From positions 2,324,001 to 2,388,000 of the forward strand of contig OY282434.1 of assembly GCA_958296095.1 (NCBI GenBank): a DNA stretch of 64,000 nucleotides, given 5' to 3'. Below are positions 63,259 to 64,000 of this stretch, in pieces. Position 1 is the first letter of the stretch. Each line of letters begins with the position of its first letter. Position numbers and translations under genes: made by a program. This DNA is from an uncultured Oligoflexales bacterium (GTDB lineage Bacteria; Bdellovibrionota_B; Oligoflexia; Oligoflexales; JAPPIL01). The notes under the pieces are model-generated. The model saw only the letters and a list, made by a program, of their open reading frames with translations, had not been told where the DNA came from and did no database searches.

Positions 63259-63867
63259 GTGAGTGAATTTAGCTGGTATGTTTATCAATCGGGACAACAG
63301 ATGGGGCCTTTCTCTGACGCTCAGGTGCGGCAGTTGCTCACTATTAAAATGATCACTCAAGATGCGTTTATTTTCAAGGATGGTTGGGAGGACTGGCGTA
63401 GCATTGCCGATGTGTTTGGCAGCAAGGCGGAAGGTGCAGCTACTATCCCCAAGCCACCAACGGCACGCTCATCCCGCGACAAGATGGGGCTGGCAGCACC
63501 ACCAGCACAACAGCAGAGTGGGCAGCATCAACGTATGGCACGTGTTGGCATCAGAGGCAGGGTGATCGCCCACAACAATGGGCGAGTGGTTATCTCTGGG
63601 GGGATAAATATCTCTGCATCGGGAATTTTCGTTGAAACCGAAGTCGAGAACACCGCACCTGGTTTTCAGGTCGGTGAGCAAATCAAGTTAACGATCAAAG
63701 CAGACGATTTGAGTTATCCGTTCAATGTCGTGGCAGAGATGATGCGCTTCAACACTGATAGTAGTAATCATCCGACTGGTTATGGGATGAAGTTTGTCGG
63801 TCTTCCCGCTGAAATTAAAGCTGATATAGAGAGGCTAGCCGCAGGGGGAGAGAGAAAGGCTATCTGA
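63259..63867 (+). CDS. GYF_2 and PilZ domain protein
   Basis: 202 residues, GTG with GAGGGTGG upstream. N-terminal GYF_2 (DUF4339) domain: WYVYQSGQQMGPFSDAQVRQ, then FKDGWEDWRSIADVFG. C-terminal PilZ domain: RMARVGIRGRVI, GGINISASGIFVETE, LTIKADDLSYPFNVVAEM. The usual RxxxR c-di-GMP motif is only partly kept, so binding is uncertain. Such fusions are frequent in deltaproteobacteria. Overlaps the next start (TGATG). Confidence 0.88.
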   Translation: MSEFSWYVYQSGQQMGPFSDAQVRQLLTIKMITQDAFIFKDGWEDWRSIADVFGSKAEGAATIPKPPTARSSRDKMGLAAPPAQQQSGQHQRMARVGIRGRVIAHNNGRVVISGGINISASGIFVETEVENTAPGFQVGEQIKLTIKADDLSYPFNVVAEMMRFNTDSSNHPTGYGMKFVGLPAEIKADIERLAAGGERKAI

Positions 63868-64000
63868 TGGGTAAGGTAATTTCTCTCAGAAGGAGCTGGA
63901 CACGCATCACTGCGCTGCAGGACGCTTTCATGTTGATCGATCGTGGCATCGTGCTGCAGCGTAAGGATGTGCGACGTGTTATTGCACGTTTTGATCCCGC
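63867..64000 (+). CDS. Unknown protein, N-terminal part (cut by window end)
   Basis: Forty-four codons visible: GKVISLRRSWTRITALQDAF, then MLIDRGIVLQRKDVRRVIA. Starts at ATG overlapping the previous stop, so likely in the same operon. Too short to assign. Confidence 0.55.
   Translation, partial: MGKVISLRRSWTRITALQDAFMLIDRGIVLQRKDVRRVIARFDP

Overview
The window reads as a piece of a Gram-negative chromosome, about mid-50s percent GC by eye. It has outer-membrane proteins, many lipoproteins, LPS modification, a sigma-54 activator and a multihaem cytochrome. The rho-rpmE-prfA order, a DUF1844 protein, a GYF_2-PilZ protein, BatD/BatE and a metallophosphoesterase-cytochrome c fusion suggest a deltaproteobacterial or Bdellovibrionota-type organism. 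That placement is an inference from gene content and could be wrong. No phage, complete transposon or CRISPR array is visible.

Layout. 0-6 kb: end of a glycosyltransferase, then a CptA/EptA-type phosphoethanolamine transferase broken at a G13 tract, with its detached C-terminal part repeated 2.3 kb downstream; then a DUF5678/retropepsin pair and duplicated gene debris. 6-8 kb: lipoprotein and secreted protein. 8.8-13.9 kb: complete branched-chain amino-acid ABC transporter (livKHMGF, minus strand). 13.9-15.7 kb: dprA plus a CpaF/VirB11-like ATPase. 16-18.6 kb: rho-rpmE-prfA. 19.9-23.3 kb: tRNA-Gln with a tandem array of its own 5' end, DUF1844, FHA, STAS and a PocR-sigma-54 regulator. 23.4-30.5 kb: cytochrome, prs, greA, two secreted unknowns, an alkylglycerol-monooxygenase-like hydroxylase and msrB. 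31.7-35.3 kb: bioB, bioF, a YqaA-type protein and proline dehydrogenase. 35.5-38.6 kb: three tandem mosaic outer-membrane paralogues. 38.6-46.4 kb: hemH, lipoprotein, tRNA-Leu with truncated copies, a DnaA-box cluster, rplT-rpmI, inositol monophosphatase, TPR, UDG-like and NfeD. 46.5-58.9 kb: lipoproteins, unknowns and two Rpn nuclease genes. 59.1-64 kb: batD-batE, a small secreted protein and GYF_2-PilZ.

The most striking trait is an interspersed repeat family filling eleven intergenic blocks, about 7 kb in all, with roughly nineteen core units. The core forms a long nested stem-loop whose inner arms co-vary between copies. Its modules (short tandem repeats and small hairpins) replace gene ends in at least three places, including the 5' end of an Rpn nuclease gene and the stop codons of two genes.

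A second theme is local duplication: the 230-bp phosphoethanolamine transferase tail, a 93-bp lipoprotein gene fragment, a 297-bp outer-membrane cassette shared by two paralogues, and 5'-truncated tandem copies of both tRNA genes. Together with the poly-G tract these point to a genome that rearranges often at repeats, with surface structures (LPS decoration, outer-membrane proteins, lipoproteins) among the targets.
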